NCBI RefSeq assembly: GCF_902459565.1
Contig: NZ_CABPSN010000007.1
Location: 1-64,000, forward strand
DNA: 64,000 bases
Direction: 5' to 3'
DNA from: Pandoraea aquatica
Lineage (GTDB): Bacteria > Pseudomonadota > Gammaproteobacteria > Burkholderiales > Burkholderiaceae
Shown: positions 8,963 to 18,918 of the stretch, piece after piece
Layout: the number at the start of each line of letters is the position of its first letter
Position numbering within the stretch: the stretch's first letter is position 1
Program-made: the position numbers and the translations under genes
Notes under the pieces: generated by a model
The model's input: only the letters and a program-made list of their open reading frames with translations
Told to the model about the DNA's origin: nothing
Databases searched by the model: none

Positions 8963-10690
8963 TCAATACCCGAGTGCGAGACCCGTATTGCGACGCGGAT
9001 CGTTCGAACCGTAGAAGCGGTTCTTGCCGACCGGCTTGCCGCCGAGCGACGGTGCGCCGACGAGAATTGCGGCAATGTGGTTCGCCGGTTGCGGGCCTGC
9101 GAACTTCTGACCCCAGCTTTCCAGGATCTTCTGCGTGTCCGGGCTCAGTGCGAACGCTTCGATGTTGGTCGCTTCCGGCATCCATTGCTGGTGGAAACGC
9201 GGCGCATCGACGGCTTCCTGCAACGTCATGCCGTAGTCGATCACGTTGAGCATCGTCAGCAGCGTGGCCGTGATGATGCGGCTACCGCCCGGCGTGCCGA
9301 CGACCATCACCGGCTTGCCATCCTTCGTGACGATGGTCGGGCTCATCGACGACAGCGGACGACGGCCCGGGCCGATGGCGTTCGCTTCACCCTGAATCAG
9401 ACCGTACATGTTCGGCACGCCCACCTTCGAGGTGAAGTCGTCCATTTCGTCGTTGAGCAGCACGCCCGTGCCGTTGGCCATGACCTTCGCGCCGAACCAG
9501 TCGTTGAGCGTGTAGGTGACGGACACGGCGTTGCCGTCCTTGTCGATGATGGAGTAGTGCGTCGTGTTGCTGCCTTCATGCGGCGGCACACCCGGCTTGA
9601 TCTCCTGCGAGATGCCAGCCTTCTGCGGGTTGATCGCGGCACGAATCTTCGCGGCGTAGCTCTTGTCGAGCAACTGTGCGATCGGGTTCTTCACGAAGTC
9701 CGGGTCGCCCAGATAGCTGTTGCGGTCGACGTACGCGTGACGCATGGCTTCGATGGTGTAGTGCACGCCCTGAGCCGAGTGATAGCCCAGCTCCTTCATC
9801 GGGTAGCCTTCGAGAATGTTCATGATCTCGCAGATCACCACGCCGCCCGAGCTCGGCGGCGGGGCCGACACCACGTGATAGCCGCGATAGTCGCACTCGA
9901 CCGGGGCCAGTTCGCGCGTCTTGTACTGATCGAGGTCGGCCTGCGTGATGATGCCGCCGCCGGCCTTCATCGACGCCACGAGTTTGTCGGCGACTTCGCC
10001 CTTGTAGAAGCCGTCGGTGCCCTTCGCGCTGATCAGCTTGAGCGTGCGGGCGAGGTCCTTCTGCACGAGGCGTTCGCCCGGCTGGAACGGTTGGCCCTTG
10101 TTCAGGAAGATGGCGCCCGAGTTGGCATGATCCTTCTCGAAGTCCTTGGTGGACGTCCAGAGCATGTCGACGTCGCCCTGATCGAGCACGAAGCCCTTGT
10201 CGGCGAGCGTGATGGCCGGTGCGAGCAGTTGCTGACGCGTCTTCGTGCCGTACTTCTCACGGGCGTATTCCATGCCGGACACGCTGCCCGGCACGCCGAC
10301 AGCCAGATAGCCGGTCGTCGAAGCGCCCTTGATGACGTTGCCATCCTTGTCGAGATACATGTTGGCCGTCGCGGCGAGCGGGGCCTTTTCACGGAAGTCG
10401 AGGAAGGTCTTGCGGCCGTCGGCGAGCTGGATCGTCATGAAGCCGCCACCGCCGATGTTGCCCGCTGCCGGGTACACCACGGCGAGCGCGTAACCGACCG
10501 CGACCGCGGCGTCGACGGCATTGCCGCCGGCCTTGAGCACGTCGACGCCGACTTTCGACGCGAGGTGCTGGGCTGTAACGACCATGCCGTTCTGGGCGCC
10601 GACCGGTGCCTGCGATGCCGCGTGAACGTTGAACAGTGCGCAGCTCAGAGCGGTGGCTAAGAGCGCTTGGGTGAAGGTTGGGTTTTTCAT
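8963..10690 (-). CDS. ggt: Gamma-glutamyltransferase, periplasmic
   Basis: This 575-residue Ntn-hydrolase cleaves gamma-glutamyl bonds, for example in glutathione, and is made as a proenzyme that cuts itself into large and small subunits. The autocleavage/nucleophile threonine is Thr376 in SNTTHYSIIDKDGNAVSVTY, and the PLSSMSPTIV and GTPGGSRIITATLL motifs that close the active site are present. An N-terminal signal peptide ends at about NVHA-ASQ, so the enzyme works in the periplasm. The ATG at 10690 has only a weak AGAAAG upstream. Length and motifs match E. coli Ggt. It stands alone and is convergent with metI. A second family member is at 27014. Confidence 0.93.
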   Translation of the reverse strand: MKNPTFTQALLATALSCALFNVHAASQAPVGAQNGMVVTAQHLASKVGVDVLKAGGNAVDAAVAVGYALAVVYPAAGNIGGGGFMTIQLADGRKTFLDFREKAPLAATANMYLDKDGNVIKGASTTGYLAVGVPGSVSGMEYAREKYGTKTRQQLLAPAITLADKGFVLDQGDVDMLWTSTKDFEKDHANSGAIFLNKGQPFQPGERLVQKDLARTLKLISAKGTDGFYKGEVADKLVASMKAGGGIITQADLDQYKTRELAPVECDYRGYHVVSAPPPSSGGVVICEIMNILEGYPMKELGYHSAQGVHYTIEAMRHAYVDRNSYLGDPDFVKNPIAQLLDKSYAAKIRAAINPQKAGISQEIKPGVPPHEGSNTTHYSIIDKDGNAVSVTYTLNDWFGAKVMANGTGVLLNDEMDDFTSKVGVPNMYGLIQGEANAIGPGRRPLSSMSPTIVTKDGKPVMVVGTPGGSRIITATLLTMLNVIDYGMTLQEAVDAPRFHQQWMPEATNIEAFALSPDTQKILESWGQKFAGPQPANHIAAILVGAPSLGGKPVGKNRFYGSNDPRRNTGLALGY

Positions 10691-11347
10691 CGTCTTTCTG
10701 TGGTTCTTATCGTGAGCGAGATAGAGGGCGCTCCAACGGCAGGAGCTTCAACTGCGCTAGCGACGGACACACGACGGGCAGCTCGCCCTCGCCCGTGTGC
10801 CTCAGTGGGCGACACGGTGGCGGGGGGATGTCTCCGCTGCCTGTACATCGTTACGACGTGCGTGAACAATCCCGTCGACCATCGAACGTTAACGCATAAC
10901 GGGTAATTGGGGAAAGATGCGCCAAAAGTCCGGGCGACGGGCCACGACGCGACTTCAGGTGGCTCTGGACAATTCGCGAAATCGTGCGCGCGCCTTCACG
11001 GGCCTTGTGCGACGCGAACTTCGGTCGATATGGGGTCAGATGTCGATGGGGGTTTGTCCGTCGAAACGGAGGGGATCACGAAGCGAAACGGCGCGAAAAG
11101 TTCGGAATCCACTCGTTGTTGTTGCGCGATCACCACGCTGTCATGTGACCCGAGTATTGGCGAATCGGAGTCGGGACAACAGCGCGAATTGCACAGATAA
11201 CAGGCAAAAACAGGGGGATATCGCTGTGTTGAGCAGGATTGAACTGCGTGTTGAGTTTGATGCGGGGAGGACGATTCGGGCCGAGTTTGCCGTTGCCATC
11301 GCAGTTGATGCGAGCGCCATCGGCGGCGCTCGCCTCTTTGCTGCCGG
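10691..11347. other. Long intergenic region without a recognised gene
   Basis: This region of about 650 bases separates ggt from the M24 peptidase gene. Open frames on the plus strand (for example 10917-11369) have no recognisable product and overlap the peptidase gene. It holds the ggt promoter and a strong hairpin at 11310-11333. Nothing else is supported. Confidence 0.45.
11310..11333. terminator. Hairpin downstream of the M24 peptidase gene
   Basis: GCGAGCGCC (11310-11318) pairs perfectly with GGCGCTCGC (11325-11333). It sits 15-38 bases beyond the minus-strand peptidase stop codon. The T-rich side (CTCTTT) is on the plus strand, so its action as a terminator for the peptidase gene is uncertain. 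Confidence 0.45.
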
Positions 11348-12016
11348 TCAGATCAGCAGGTCTTCGTAGAAGGCACCGAACGCACGCGTCGGATGCGCGA
11401 TCTGGATCTCGAGAATCCACAGACCGCCGTTAGGTGTGCCTTCAAGATCGCCGAGCTTGCCGCCCTTGTAGATCGCATGCGGGAAGTCGCTCACGCGATG
11501 ACCCTTGATGTCGAGGTTGAGCACCCAGCCCATCGCCTCGGCCTGCGCCTTCGCGAATTCGTAGAGTGCCTGACCGCTCACGCCTTCGGCGCGCCAATGT
11601 TGGTGGACGACGTCGAACAGACGCTTGGCGTCGTCCGCGCAGCGCTGCATCTCCGGATCGGTGCCGGTCGTGCGCGTGAAACCGCAATCGCCTTCGTGCG
11701 CGCCGAACACCACGCCGATGTCGATGAAATAGATGTCGTCGTCGCCAAGCACCGGGTCGTTATCGCTACGCTCGCTGAACGTACGCAACGTGTTTTCGCC
11801 GAAGCGAATCAGCACCGGGTGCCAGATGCGGTCCATGCCCAGCGTGCCGAGCAGCGTCTTGCTGGCGGCGATGGCTTCCGACTCGCGCATGCCGGGCTTG
11901 ATCATGGCGGCGATTTTCTCGGTGGCCTCCCACGTAAGCGCCTGCGCACGTTGCATCGCTTCGATGCTGTACTTGGTTCCGACCGCTTCTCGCCGCACTA
12001 ACTCCGTCAACTCCAT
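11348..12016 (-). CDS. M24-family metallopeptidase-like protein (aminopeptidase P type fold)
   Basis: This 222-residue protein is a stand-alone pita-bread (M24) domain without the N-terminal creatinase domain of PepP. Likely metal ligands are visible: Asp in YFIDIG, Asp eleven residues later in HEGDCGFTRT, His in KGHRVSD, Glu in WILEIQ and Glu in the last residues FYEDLLI. Family members cut N-terminal residues before proline or act on small amidino or methylated compounds; the substrate here is unknown. The ATG at 12016 is preceded by GGAGA at good spacing. The frame is open upstream to 12223, but the extension looks non-coding. It is divergent from a MocR regulator, which may control it. 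Confidence 0.8.
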   Translation of the reverse strand: MELTELVRREAVGTKYSIEAMQRAQALTWEATEKIAAMIKPGMRESEAIAASKTLLGTLGMDRIWHPVLIRFGENTLRTFSERSDNDPVLGDDDIYFIDIGVVFGAHEGDCGFTRTTGTDPEMQRCADDAKRLFDVVHQHWRAEGVSGQALYEFAKAQAEAMGWVLNLDIKGHRVSDFPHAIYKGGKLGDLEGTPNGGLWILEIQIAHPTRAFGAFYEDLLI

Positions 12017-12243
12017 CGAATTTCTCCACTGGTTTTTCTGATTTGGGGGGAACGCCAGTCGCGTTGCAACCTGCGGAACAGACGTCATGGTGTTTAGGAT
12101 AAGGCCTAACTTGTATAATTCGAAGCGCCATTTGTCGCAGGATGGGTTGGGCCACTTTGCATCGGATCGACGATTCGACAGCAGTGAACGGCCAGCGCCT
12201 GCTGCGATAACACCGGTTTCCAATCCCTTTGTGCAGCCGCCTC
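12017..12243. promoter_or_regulatory. Divergent control region, M24 peptidase / MocR regulator
   Basis: A perfect -10 hexamer TATAAT lies at 12114-12119 on the plus strand, facing the MocR gene. Just before it is an inverted repeat TTAGG...CCTAA (about 12094-12109) that could be the regulator site. No good -35 element was found. Assignment is tentative. Confidence 0.35.
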
Positions 12244-13725
12244 ATGCGCCGACGCCACCTCAGCCAGCCGCTTGAACTGCCGCTCTCCGCTCGTCACGAG
12301 AAGGAGACGCGTCAGGCATGGGTCTACCGTTGCGTGCGCGAGCGCATCGTCGCAGGCGAGTTACGACGTGGGGACCGTCTGCCCTCTACACGCACGCTGG
12401 CGGAGCGCTGGGGTGTGTCGCGTGGCATCGTCGAACTGGCTTTCGAGCAACTGACGCTCGAAGGCTACGTGGCGAGTCGCGTTGGCGCGGGCACGGAAGT
12501 GGTCGCGGACTTCTCCGGTGCGGTGGCGACACCGGCGGCACCCGGGCAACCCGCTGCGTCGACGCAACCGCTGCCGGAGAGCGCCGCATCGTTGGCCTCG
12601 AAAACCGGCCGTTCGCCCGATGCTGCGCTGTTCTCGCTGCCGGTCTGGCGCAAGCACATGAATCGTGCGCTGCGGGCGGTCACGCCCGAGTTGCTGGCCG
12701 ACACCGACCCGCGCGGCTATTTGCCGCTACGCGAGAGCATCGCCCGTTACGTGCGCATGACGCGCGGCATCGCGTGCGAAGCCGACGAAATCGTCGTGAC
12801 GACGGGCATTCGCCATGCGATCGATCTCGTCACGGAAGTGCTCGCTGACGACACCACCGCGTTTTATCTCGAAGACCCCGGCTACAAGAATCTGTCGACG
12901 CTGGTGCGCGCACCGTCGGCGCGTTGCGTGAGCGTGCCGGTCGACGACGAGGGCTTTGTCGTGGAAGCCGCCGACCGTGCGGGGGCAGGACGTCCCGGCA
13001 TTGCCTACGTGACGCCTGCACATCAGGCGCCGCTCGGCACCACCATGTCGATCAACCGTCGGATGCAGTTGCTCGAGTGGGCGAGCGCACGCGACGTCTG
13101 GATCGTCGAAGACGATTACGACAGCGAGTTCAGCTACGGCAGCGCGCCGTTGCCTGCACTCAAAGCCATCGACACGCAGGCGCGCGTGATCCATTGCAGC
13201 AGCTTCAACAAGTCCTTGTTTCCGTCGCTGCGCATCGGTTATCTGCTGGCGCCGCCGGCGTTGCTTGCGCGCATTGCGGGGCAGCGCTCGGCGTCGGGAC
13301 GCTCCAACAGCCTCATCGAGCAGATGGCGCTCGCGAGCTATATCGATGGCGGGGATTTCGCGCGGCATTTGCGCGCGTCTCGCAGCGTGTATCTCCGACG
13401 TCGCAATCTGTTGCTTGAGACCTTGCGCTCGCGGATGACCGCACCGTGCCGGATCACCGGCGATCACGCGGGCTTTCACTGCGTGTTGTGGCTGCCGCCG
13501 CACGTAGACGAGGCGGCGCTCGTCGCGGCGTTACGCGCGCAAGGCGTATTCGTGGAAGGACTAGGGGAGTTCACCCGGGTGCAGACAGTAGGCCCGGGCC
13601 TGGTGCTCGGCTACGCCGCGCTGGACGACGCGCGGCTGCCGGAGATTGCAGCATGTATTGCTGGGTGTATCGCAACGTGTATTGCAACGGCTATTCGCCA
13701 CGTTTGCGAAGTTCGAGCCGGATGA
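12244..13725 (+). CDS. MocR-family transcriptional regulator (GntR DNA-binding plus aminotransferase-like domain)
   Basis: This 493-residue protein has an N-terminal winged helix (about 15-90; LRRGDRLPSTRTLAERWGVS and VELAFEQLTLEGYV) of GntR type. A fold-type I aminotransferase-like domain occupies about 130-480. The PLP-binding elements are present: DDYDSEFSYG and the Schiff-base lysine in SSFNKSLFPSLRIGYL. MocR/PdxR proteins sense PLP or amino-acid-PLP adducts and control vitamin B6, GABA, taurine or peptide genes. The frame starts with a TTG at 12229, but I prefer the ATG at 12244. The C-terminus overlaps the convergent SURF1 gene by 35 bases. It is divergent from the M24 peptidase, its likely target. 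Confidence 0.88.
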   Translation: MRRRHLSQPLELPLSARHEKETRQAWVYRCVRERIVAGELRRGDRLPSTRTLAERWGVSRGIVELAFEQLTLEGYVASRVGAGTEVVADFSGAVATPAAPGQPAASTQPLPESAASLASKTGRSPDAALFSLPVWRKHMNRALRAVTPELLADTDPRGYLPLRESIARYVRMTRGIACEADEIVVTTGIRHAIDLVTEVLADDTTAFYLEDPGYKNLSTLVRAPSARCVSVPVDDEGFVVEAADRAGAGRPGIAYVTPAHQAPLGTTMSINRRMQLLEWASARDVWIVEDDYDSEFSYGSAPLPALKAIDTQARVIHCSSFNKSLFPSLRIGYLLAPPALLARIAGQRSASGRSNSLIEQMALASYIDGGDFARHLRASRSVYLRRRNLLLETLRSRMTAPCRITGDHAGFHCVLWLPPHVDEAALVAALRAQGVFVEGLGEFTRVQTVGPGLVLGYAALDDARLPEIAACIAGCIATCIATAIRHVCEVRAG

Positions 13726-14545
13726 CGAACCAGCCCGCCACGGCCGACATGATCGCGAGCGCGTACCACGTCAGCAGATAGCTCATGTGGTTGTTCGGGA
13801 ACTGCACCACGGTCAGGCCGCCCACGGGATAGTCGCGATCTTGCGACTGCACCTTGCTGGTCATGGCTTCGGCGTCGTTGGTGATCGCGTTCGTACCGGC
13901 GTTCGCGCCCGGTTTGCCGTCGGCGTCCACGAAATACGGGGCGACGTCGGACGCATTGAGGCCACGGGCAGCGGCAATCGCCACCACGTCACGCGAATAC
14001 CAGAGGTTCTCGGCGGGTGCGTTCTTGCGCAGGAATCCGCCGACCGGCTCGGGCATGCGCAGCAGACCCGTCACCGTGACTTCGCCTGCCGGGGCGGGCG
14101 GTACCGACTCTTTCCAGCCCGGCGGCACGAAGCCGCGATTGACCAGCACTTCCCCACCTTCCGCCGTGCGCAGCGGCGTGAGCACCCAGTAGCCGCCGCC
14201 CAGATCGGTGACGGCTTGCACGAGCGTGTCCTTGTCGAACTGGTACGTGCCGGTCAGCGAGACGTGACGATACTCGTCCTTCTCGGCGTTGACGTCAGCC
14301 CACTGTGCGCGCGCCGGCGCAGCGGAAGGCGGCGCATGCACACGCGAATTCACGCGTTCGATCAGATCGAGCTTCCACGCGCGGCGTTGCAACTGCCACG
14401 TGCCGAGCGAGACGAAGAGGGAAATCAGCACCAGCGTGATGACGCCGAGAATCACCACGCGAAGGGGAGAGGTGCGGGAGTGTGCGCCAGAAGCGCGCGG
14501 GGGACGCTGTGCGTCCCCCGAATCGTGAAGTCGATCGCTGCTCAA
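13691..14545 (-). CDS. SURF1-family oxidase assembly protein
   Basis: This 284-residue inner membrane protein has one helix near the N-terminus (about 28-48, before GTWQLQRRAWK, the family signature) and one near the C-terminus (YLLTWYALAIMSAVAGWFVI). A periplasmic domain with VLVNRGFVPPGW lies between them. SURF1 proteins help insert heme into heme-copper oxidases. Here it is the last gene of the cyo operon, 12 bases after cyoD, so it probably serves the bo3 quinol oxidase rather than a cytochrome c oxidase. The 3' end overlaps the MocR gene. Confidence 0.88.
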   Translation of the reverse strand: MSSDRLHDSGDAQRPPRASGAHSRTSPLRVVILGVITLVLISLFVSLGTWQLQRRAWKLDLIERVNSRVHAPPSAAPARAQWADVNAEKDEYRHVSLTGTYQFDKDTLVQAVTDLGGGYWVLTPLRTAEGGEVLVNRGFVPPGWKESVPPAPAGEVTVTGLLRMPEPVGGFLRKNAPAENLWYSRDVVAIAAARGLNASDVAPYFVDADGKPGANAGTNAITNDAEAMTSKVQSQDRDYPVGGLTVVQFPNNHMSYLLTWYALAIMSAVAGWFVIRLELRKRGE

Positions 14546-14557
14546 GGGAAGTGCCGT

Positions 14558-14968
14558 TCAAGGGAGGTTTTTCGTATCCTGCATCATACCCGGCATCATG
14601 TTTTGGTTCAGGTGATACATCACCCACAGCGAGCCCGAGAGCGTGATGACGACCAGCACGATCGTGAAGATCAGCGACAGCATGTTCCAGCCGCCCTCCG
14701 ACTTCGCGTTCATGTGCAGGAAGTAGATCATGTGCACCACGATCTGAATGGCCGCAAGGAACAGGATCATGATCGCGGTCGTGCTCGATTTCTCGAACAC
14801 GCCACCCATCACGAACCAGAACGGAATCGCGGTGAGCACCACCGACAGAATGAAGCCGGTCGCGTAGCCGCGCAGCGTGCTGTGCGGTCCCTCATCCCCA
14901 TGATCATCGGCATGGTCGTGAGGGTCGTGCCCGTGGGCGTCGTGCATTGTCGAGTCGTGGGTGCTCAC
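14558..14968 (-). CDS. cyoD: Cytochrome bo3 ubiquinol oxidase subunit IV
   Basis: This 136-residue subunit has three membrane helices. It carries the family motifs [31 protein letters not shown] and [20 protein letters not shown] chose the GTG at 14968, which overlaps the cyoC stop codon as GTGA and is preceded by GGGAG at good spacing. This suggests translational coupling. An internal ATG at 14947 lacks a ribosome site. The N-terminal tail is rich in His and Asp ([18 protein letters not shown]), longer and more acidic than in E. coli CyoD. It assists assembly of the copper centre. Confidence 0.9.
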   Translation of the reverse strand: MSTHDSTMHDAHGHDPHDHADDHGDEGPHSTLRGYATGFILSVVLTAIPFWFVMGGVFEKSSTTAIMILFLAAIQIVVHMIYFLHMNAKSEGGWNMLSLIFTIVLVVITLSGSLWVMYHLNQNMMPGMMQDTKNLP

Positions 14969-15639
14969 GGCAGCACTCCCATCAGATAGACGAACGTAAA
15001 GACGCCGATCCACACGACGTCCAGAAAGTGCCAGAACATCGACAGGCACATCAGTCGCCGACGGTTCGGCGCGGTCAGCCCGTGCTTGCCGATCTGCACC
15101 AGCAGCGTGATCAGCCAGATGATGCCGAACGTGACGTGCAGCCCGTGCGTGCCCACCAGCGTGAAGAACGACGACAGGAACGCGCTGCGCCACGGTCCGG
15201 CACCTTCATGAATCAGCGTGCCGAACTCATACAGTTCGAGCGAGAGGAAGGCCGCGCCGAGAATCCCCGTGACGATCAGCCAGCCGGTCACGGCGCTCTG
15301 GCGGCGCTTTTGCATCTCCAGCATCGCGAAGCCGTAGGTGATCGACGAGAGCAGAAGGAACGTGGTGTTCACTGCGACGAGCGGCAGTTCGAACAACTCC
15401 GCACCGGTCGGCCCGCCCGCGTAGTTGCGACCGAGCACGCCATACGCCGCAAACAGACAGGCGAAGACGAGGCAGTCGCTCATCAGATAAATCCAGAAGC
15501 CGAGCAACGTGCCACCCGGCGGGTGGTAGTCCGTCGACATCATGAACTTCAGGTCGCCCTCGCGCGGCGGAGAGGGCGAGTGGGCGCCGCCGCCGAGCGG
15601 CACGCCACCGGCAGGGAACGGTGCGGTCGTATCAGACAT
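14965..15639 (-). CDS. cyoC: Cytochrome bo3 ubiquinol oxidase subunit III
   Basis: This 224-residue protein has five membrane helices and belongs to the heme-copper oxidase subunit III family. Visible motifs are [40 protein letters not shown] and the C-terminal [20 protein letters not shown]. The start overlaps cyoB by 8 bases and the end overlaps cyoD by 4, so the three genes are tightly coupled. Confidence 0.95.
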   Translation of the reverse strand: MSDTTAPFPAGGVPLGGGAHSPSPPREGDLKFMMSTDYHPPGGTLLGFWIYLMSDCLVFACLFAAYGVLGRNYAGGPTGAELFELPLVAVNTTFLLLSSITYGFAMLEMQKRRQSAVTGWLIVTGILGAAFLSLELYEFGTLIHEGAGPWRSAFLSSFFTLVGTHGLHVTFGIIWLITLLVQIGKHGLTAPNRRRLMCLSMFWHFLDVVWIGVFTFVYLMGVLP

Positions 15640-17623
15640 GCTGGGCGAGCAGTCGCGTGCGCGCTGCCTCCGTGTGTTCGACCTGATCGGCCGGGATGTA
15701 GTAGTCGCGGTGATAGTTGAACGTGTGTCCGATGGCCGTCGCGATCAGTGCCACGAACGCCACGATCACCACCAGCCACATATGCCAGATCAGCCCGAAG
15801 CCGCACACCGTCGCGAGCCCTGCGAGGATGATGCCCGCGCCGGTGTTCTTCGGCATGTGAATCGGGATGAAGCCGTCCATCGGGCGCTTGAAGCCGTGCT
15901 GCTTCATCTGCCACCAGGCGTCGTTGTCGTGAATGAGTGGCGTGAAGGCGAAGTTGTAGACCGGCGGCGGCGACGACGTCGACCATTCCAGCGTGCGTCC
16001 ACCCCACGGGTCGCCCGTCTCGTCGCGCAGCTGATCGCGGCGCAGGTAGCTCACCACCAGTTGGATGATGAAGCAGCCGATGCCGATGGCGATGAGCAGT
16101 GCGCCCACGGCGGCGACCTGGAACCAGATCTGCAACGACATATCGTCGAAGTGGCTCACGCGCCGCGTCACGCCCATCAGACCGAGCAGATAGAGCGGCA
16201 TGAATGCCACGTAGAAGCCGATGAACCAGAACCAGAACGAGCACTTGCCCCAGAACGGATCGAGCTTGTAGCCGAAGGCTTTCGGGAACCAGTAGCTGAT
16301 GGCGGCGAACACACCGAACACGACCCCGCCGATGATCACGTTGTGGAAGTGGGCGATCAGGAACAGGCCGTTATGCAGCGAGAAGTCCGCAGGCGGTACC
16401 GCGAGCAGCACACCGGTCATGCCGCCGATCACGAACGTCACCATGAAGCCGACGGTCCAGAGCATGGGCACTTCGAAATGGATGCGTCCGCGATACATCG
16501 TGAAGAGCCAGTTGAAGATCTTGGCCCCCGTGGGTATCGAGATGATCATCGTCGTGATCCCGAAGAACGAGTTCACGCTTGCCCCCGAGCCCATCGTGAA
16601 GAAGTGGTGCAGCCACACGAGGTACGACAGCACCGTGATCACGACCGTTGCATAGACCATCGACGCGTAACCGAACAGTCGCTTGCCGGAGAACGTGGAG
16701 ACGACTTCCGAGAACACTCCGAACACAGGCAGCACGAGAATGTAGACCTCGGGGTGGCCCCAGATCCAGATCAGGTTCACGTACATCATGGCGTTGCCGC
16801 CGAGATCGTTCGTGAAGAAGTTGGTGCCGGCGTAGCGATCGAGGGCGAGCAGGGCGAGCACGGCGGTGAGCACCGGGAAGGCGGCCACGATCAGCACGTT
16901 GGTGCACAGCGACGTCCAGGTGAACACCGGCATGCGCATCATCGTCATGCCCGGTGCACGCATCTTCACGATGGTCACGAGCAGGTTGATCCCGGAGAGC
17001 AGGGTACCGACGCCTGCGATCTGCAAGGCCCATATGTAGTAATCGACGCCCACGTCGGGGCTTTGCAACACACCCGAGAGCGGTGGATACGCGAGCCAGC
17101 CGGTGCGCGCGAATTCGCCGACGAACAGCGACATCATCACGAGTACCGCGCCGCTGGTCGTCATCCAGAAGCTGAAGTTATTGAGGAACGGGAAGGCCAC
17201 GTCGCGCGCGCCGATCTGCAGCGGCACCACGAAGTTCATGAGACCGGTCACGAGCGGCATCGCCACGAAGAAGATCATGATCACGCCGTGCGCGGTGAAG
17301 ATCTGATCGTAGTGGTGCGGCGGCAGATAGCCCATGTTGTCGCCGAACGAGACCGCCTGTTGCAGGCGCATCATCGCGGCGTCGGCGAAGCCGCGCAGCA
17401 ACATGATGATGCCGAGGATCACGTACATGATGCCGATCTTCTTGTGATCGATGCTCGTGAACCACTCTCGCCACAGGTAGCCCCACAGCTTGAAGTAGGT
17501 GATGGCGCCCAGTACCACGATGCCGCCGATCGCCACGCCCGCAAAGGTCGCGAGGAGGATCGGTTCGTGGTACGGGATCGCCTCTAGCGTGAGGCGACCG
17601 AAGATCAGCTTGACGATGTCCAT
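15632..17623 (-). CDS. cyoB: Cytochrome bo3 ubiquinol oxidase subunit I
   Basis: This 663-residue catalytic subunit reduces O2 to water with ubiquinol and pumps protons. The heme and copper ligands are visible: His in [12 protein letters not shown] (low-spin heme b), HPEVY (CuB His with cross-linked Tyr), HH in [12 protein letters not shown] (CuB), and the HFHNV pair near the high-spin heme. The length equals that of E. coli CyoB. About 100 bases separate it from cyoA. No cyoE (heme o synthase) follows in this operon, so it must be encoded elsewhere. Confidence 0.97.
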   Translation of the reverse strand: MDIVKLIFGRLTLEAIPYHEPILLATFAGVAIGGIVVLGAITYFKLWGYLWREWFTSIDHKKIGIMYVILGIIMLLRGFADAAMMRLQQAVSFGDNMGYLPPHHYDQIFTAHGVIMIFFVAMPLVTGLMNFVVPLQIGARDVAFPFLNNFSFWMTTSGAVLVMMSLFVGEFARTGWLAYPPLSGVLQSPDVGVDYYIWALQIAGVGTLLSGINLLVTIVKMRAPGMTMMRMPVFTWTSLCTNVLIVAAFPVLTAVLALLALDRYAGTNFFTNDLGGNAMMYVNLIWIWGHPEVYILVLPVFGVFSEVVSTFSGKRLFGYASMVYATVVITVLSYLVWLHHFFTMGSGASVNSFFGITTMIISIPTGAKIFNWLFTMYRGRIHFEVPMLWTVGFMVTFVIGGMTGVLLAVPPADFSLHNGLFLIAHFHNVIIGGVVFGVFAAISYWFPKAFGYKLDPFWGKCSFWFWFIGFYVAFMPLYLLGLMGVTRRVSHFDDMSLQIWFQVAAVGALLIAIGIGCFIIQLVVSYLRRDQLRDETGDPWGGRTLEWSTSSPPPVYNFAFTPLIHDNDAWWQMKQHGFKRPMDGFIPIHMPKNTGAGIILAGLATVCGFGLIWHMWLVVIVAFVALIATAIGHTFNYHRDYYIPADQVEHTEAARTRLLAQHV

Positions 17624-17723
17624 AAGCTCGAACCTGGGATCATTCGCGCGCGAGGCGCATCATTGTCGACGGTTAAGCGCAGTGCGCGTCACGGGTAGGT
17701 CGTCGCGAGTCGGCTTCACGAAG

Positions 17724-18758
17724 TCACTGCGCGAGCGCAGTCCCCGGGGCACGTTGCGCGTCGGCGGCGAACTGCACGGTGTTCTGTGCGGTACACATCG
17801 CGTCGGCGAGCAACGCATCGGTCTTGCGCGAACCGGCCCGGCTGGCATGCGCGTGATTCGGCTGATCCATCATGTCCTTCAGGCAAGTCTGCCCCTGCTG
17901 GACACAACGATTCAGAATCGCGTCGTAGAGATCGGGCGCAACGTCGGCGTAGTACTTCACCGGCACCCACTCGCTTGGCTTTGCGAGCGCCTCGTACTTG
18001 TCGCGCGACAGATTTTCGCCCTTCGTCTTGACCTGTTTGACCCACGCGTCGAACTCGTCCGCCGTCATGCCGTGGAACTTGAAGCGCATGCCGGAGAAGC
18101 CCGCACCGCTGTAGTTCGCGGAGAAACCGTCGTACACGCCGGGCTTGTTGATGACCGCGTGCAGCTTTGTCTCCATGCCCGGCATCGCGTAGATCTGACC
18201 GGCCAGCGCAGGCACGAAGAACGAATTCATCATCGTGGTCGACGTGATTTCGAAGCGGATCGGACGGTCGACCGGCGCAGCCAGTTCGTTCACGGTCGCA
18301 ATGCCCTGGTCGGGGTAGAAGAACAGCCACTTCCAGTCCATCGCCACGACCTGCACCGTGAGCGGACGCGTGTCGGGCGGAATCTCCCGTTTCGCGTCGA
18401 TGCGCTCAAGCGGCCGGTAAGGATCGAGCTTGTGCGTGCTGACCCACGTGAGCGCCCCTAGCGCGATGATGATCAAGAGCGGCGCGGCCCAGATCAACAG
18501 TTCGAGCAGCGTGGAGTGATCCCACTCGGGGGTGTAGACGGCGTTCTTGTTCGATGCCCGGTATCGCCAGGCGAACATCAATGTCAGCACGATCACCGGC
18601 ACGATGATCAGCAACATCAGAACGGTGGAAACGATGATGATGTCCCGCTGCCTTACCGCGAGATCCCCCGAAGGCGACATCAATACGGTATTGCAGCCGG
18701 ACAGCAGCGCGAAGGCGGGGAGTAAAAGTACCCCGCGGAGGAACTTGGGGGAAGTCAT
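17724..18758 (-). CDS. cyoA: Cytochrome bo3 ubiquinol oxidase subunit II
   Basis: This 344-residue lipoprotein has a signal peptide and lipobox ending LLSGC (Cys22), two membrane helices and a periplasmic cupredoxin-like domain. The CuA cysteines of cytochrome c oxidases are absent, as expected for a quinol oxidase. VVAMDWKWLFFYPDQGIATV and ANYSGAGFSGMRFKFHGM are family hallmarks. It opens the cyoABCD-SURF1 operon on the minus strand, divergent from an MFS carrier gene. Confidence 0.95.
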   Translation of the reverse strand: MTSPKFLRGVLLLPAFALLSGCNTVLMSPSGDLAVRQRDIIIVSTVLMLLIIVPVIVLTLMFAWRYRASNKNAVYTPEWDHSTLLELLIWAAPLLIIIALGALTWVSTHKLDPYRPLERIDAKREIPPDTRPLTVQVVAMDWKWLFFYPDQGIATVNELAAPVDRPIRFEITSTTMMNSFFVPALAGQIYAMPGMETKLHAVINKPGVYDGFSANYSGAGFSGMRFKFHGMTADEFDAWVKQVKTKGENLSRDKYEALAKPSEWVPVKYYADVAPDLYDAILNRCVQQGQTCLKDMMDQPNHAHASRAGSRKTDALLADAMCTAQNTVQFAADAQRAPGTALAQ

Positions 18759-18918
18759 GCTGCGATCGATGGAACCGTAGCCTTAGACCGTACCCATCAT
18801 GGACCGCCCTTTCTGATGCATCAATTTAGGGTAAACCCTATAGCGGCAATTCGAGATACCTGCGATGCTTTTCTGGCACGAGTGTCATCGTCATCCCGAT
18901 CCGCGAGGGGGTCCGATA

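Noticed and set aside
8921-10660. Long open frame antisense to ggt
   Set aside because: The ggt frame has a signal peptide and the catalytic Thr; the antisense product has no recognisable feature.
10917-11369. Open frame between ggt and the M24 peptidase gene
   Set aside because: No ribosome site or family; it runs into the antisense of the peptidase gene.
15542-17587. Long open frame antisense to cyoB
   Set aside because: The product is Glu/His/Arg-rich low-complexity sequence, as expected from the complement of a membrane protein gene; CyoB is certain on the other strand.
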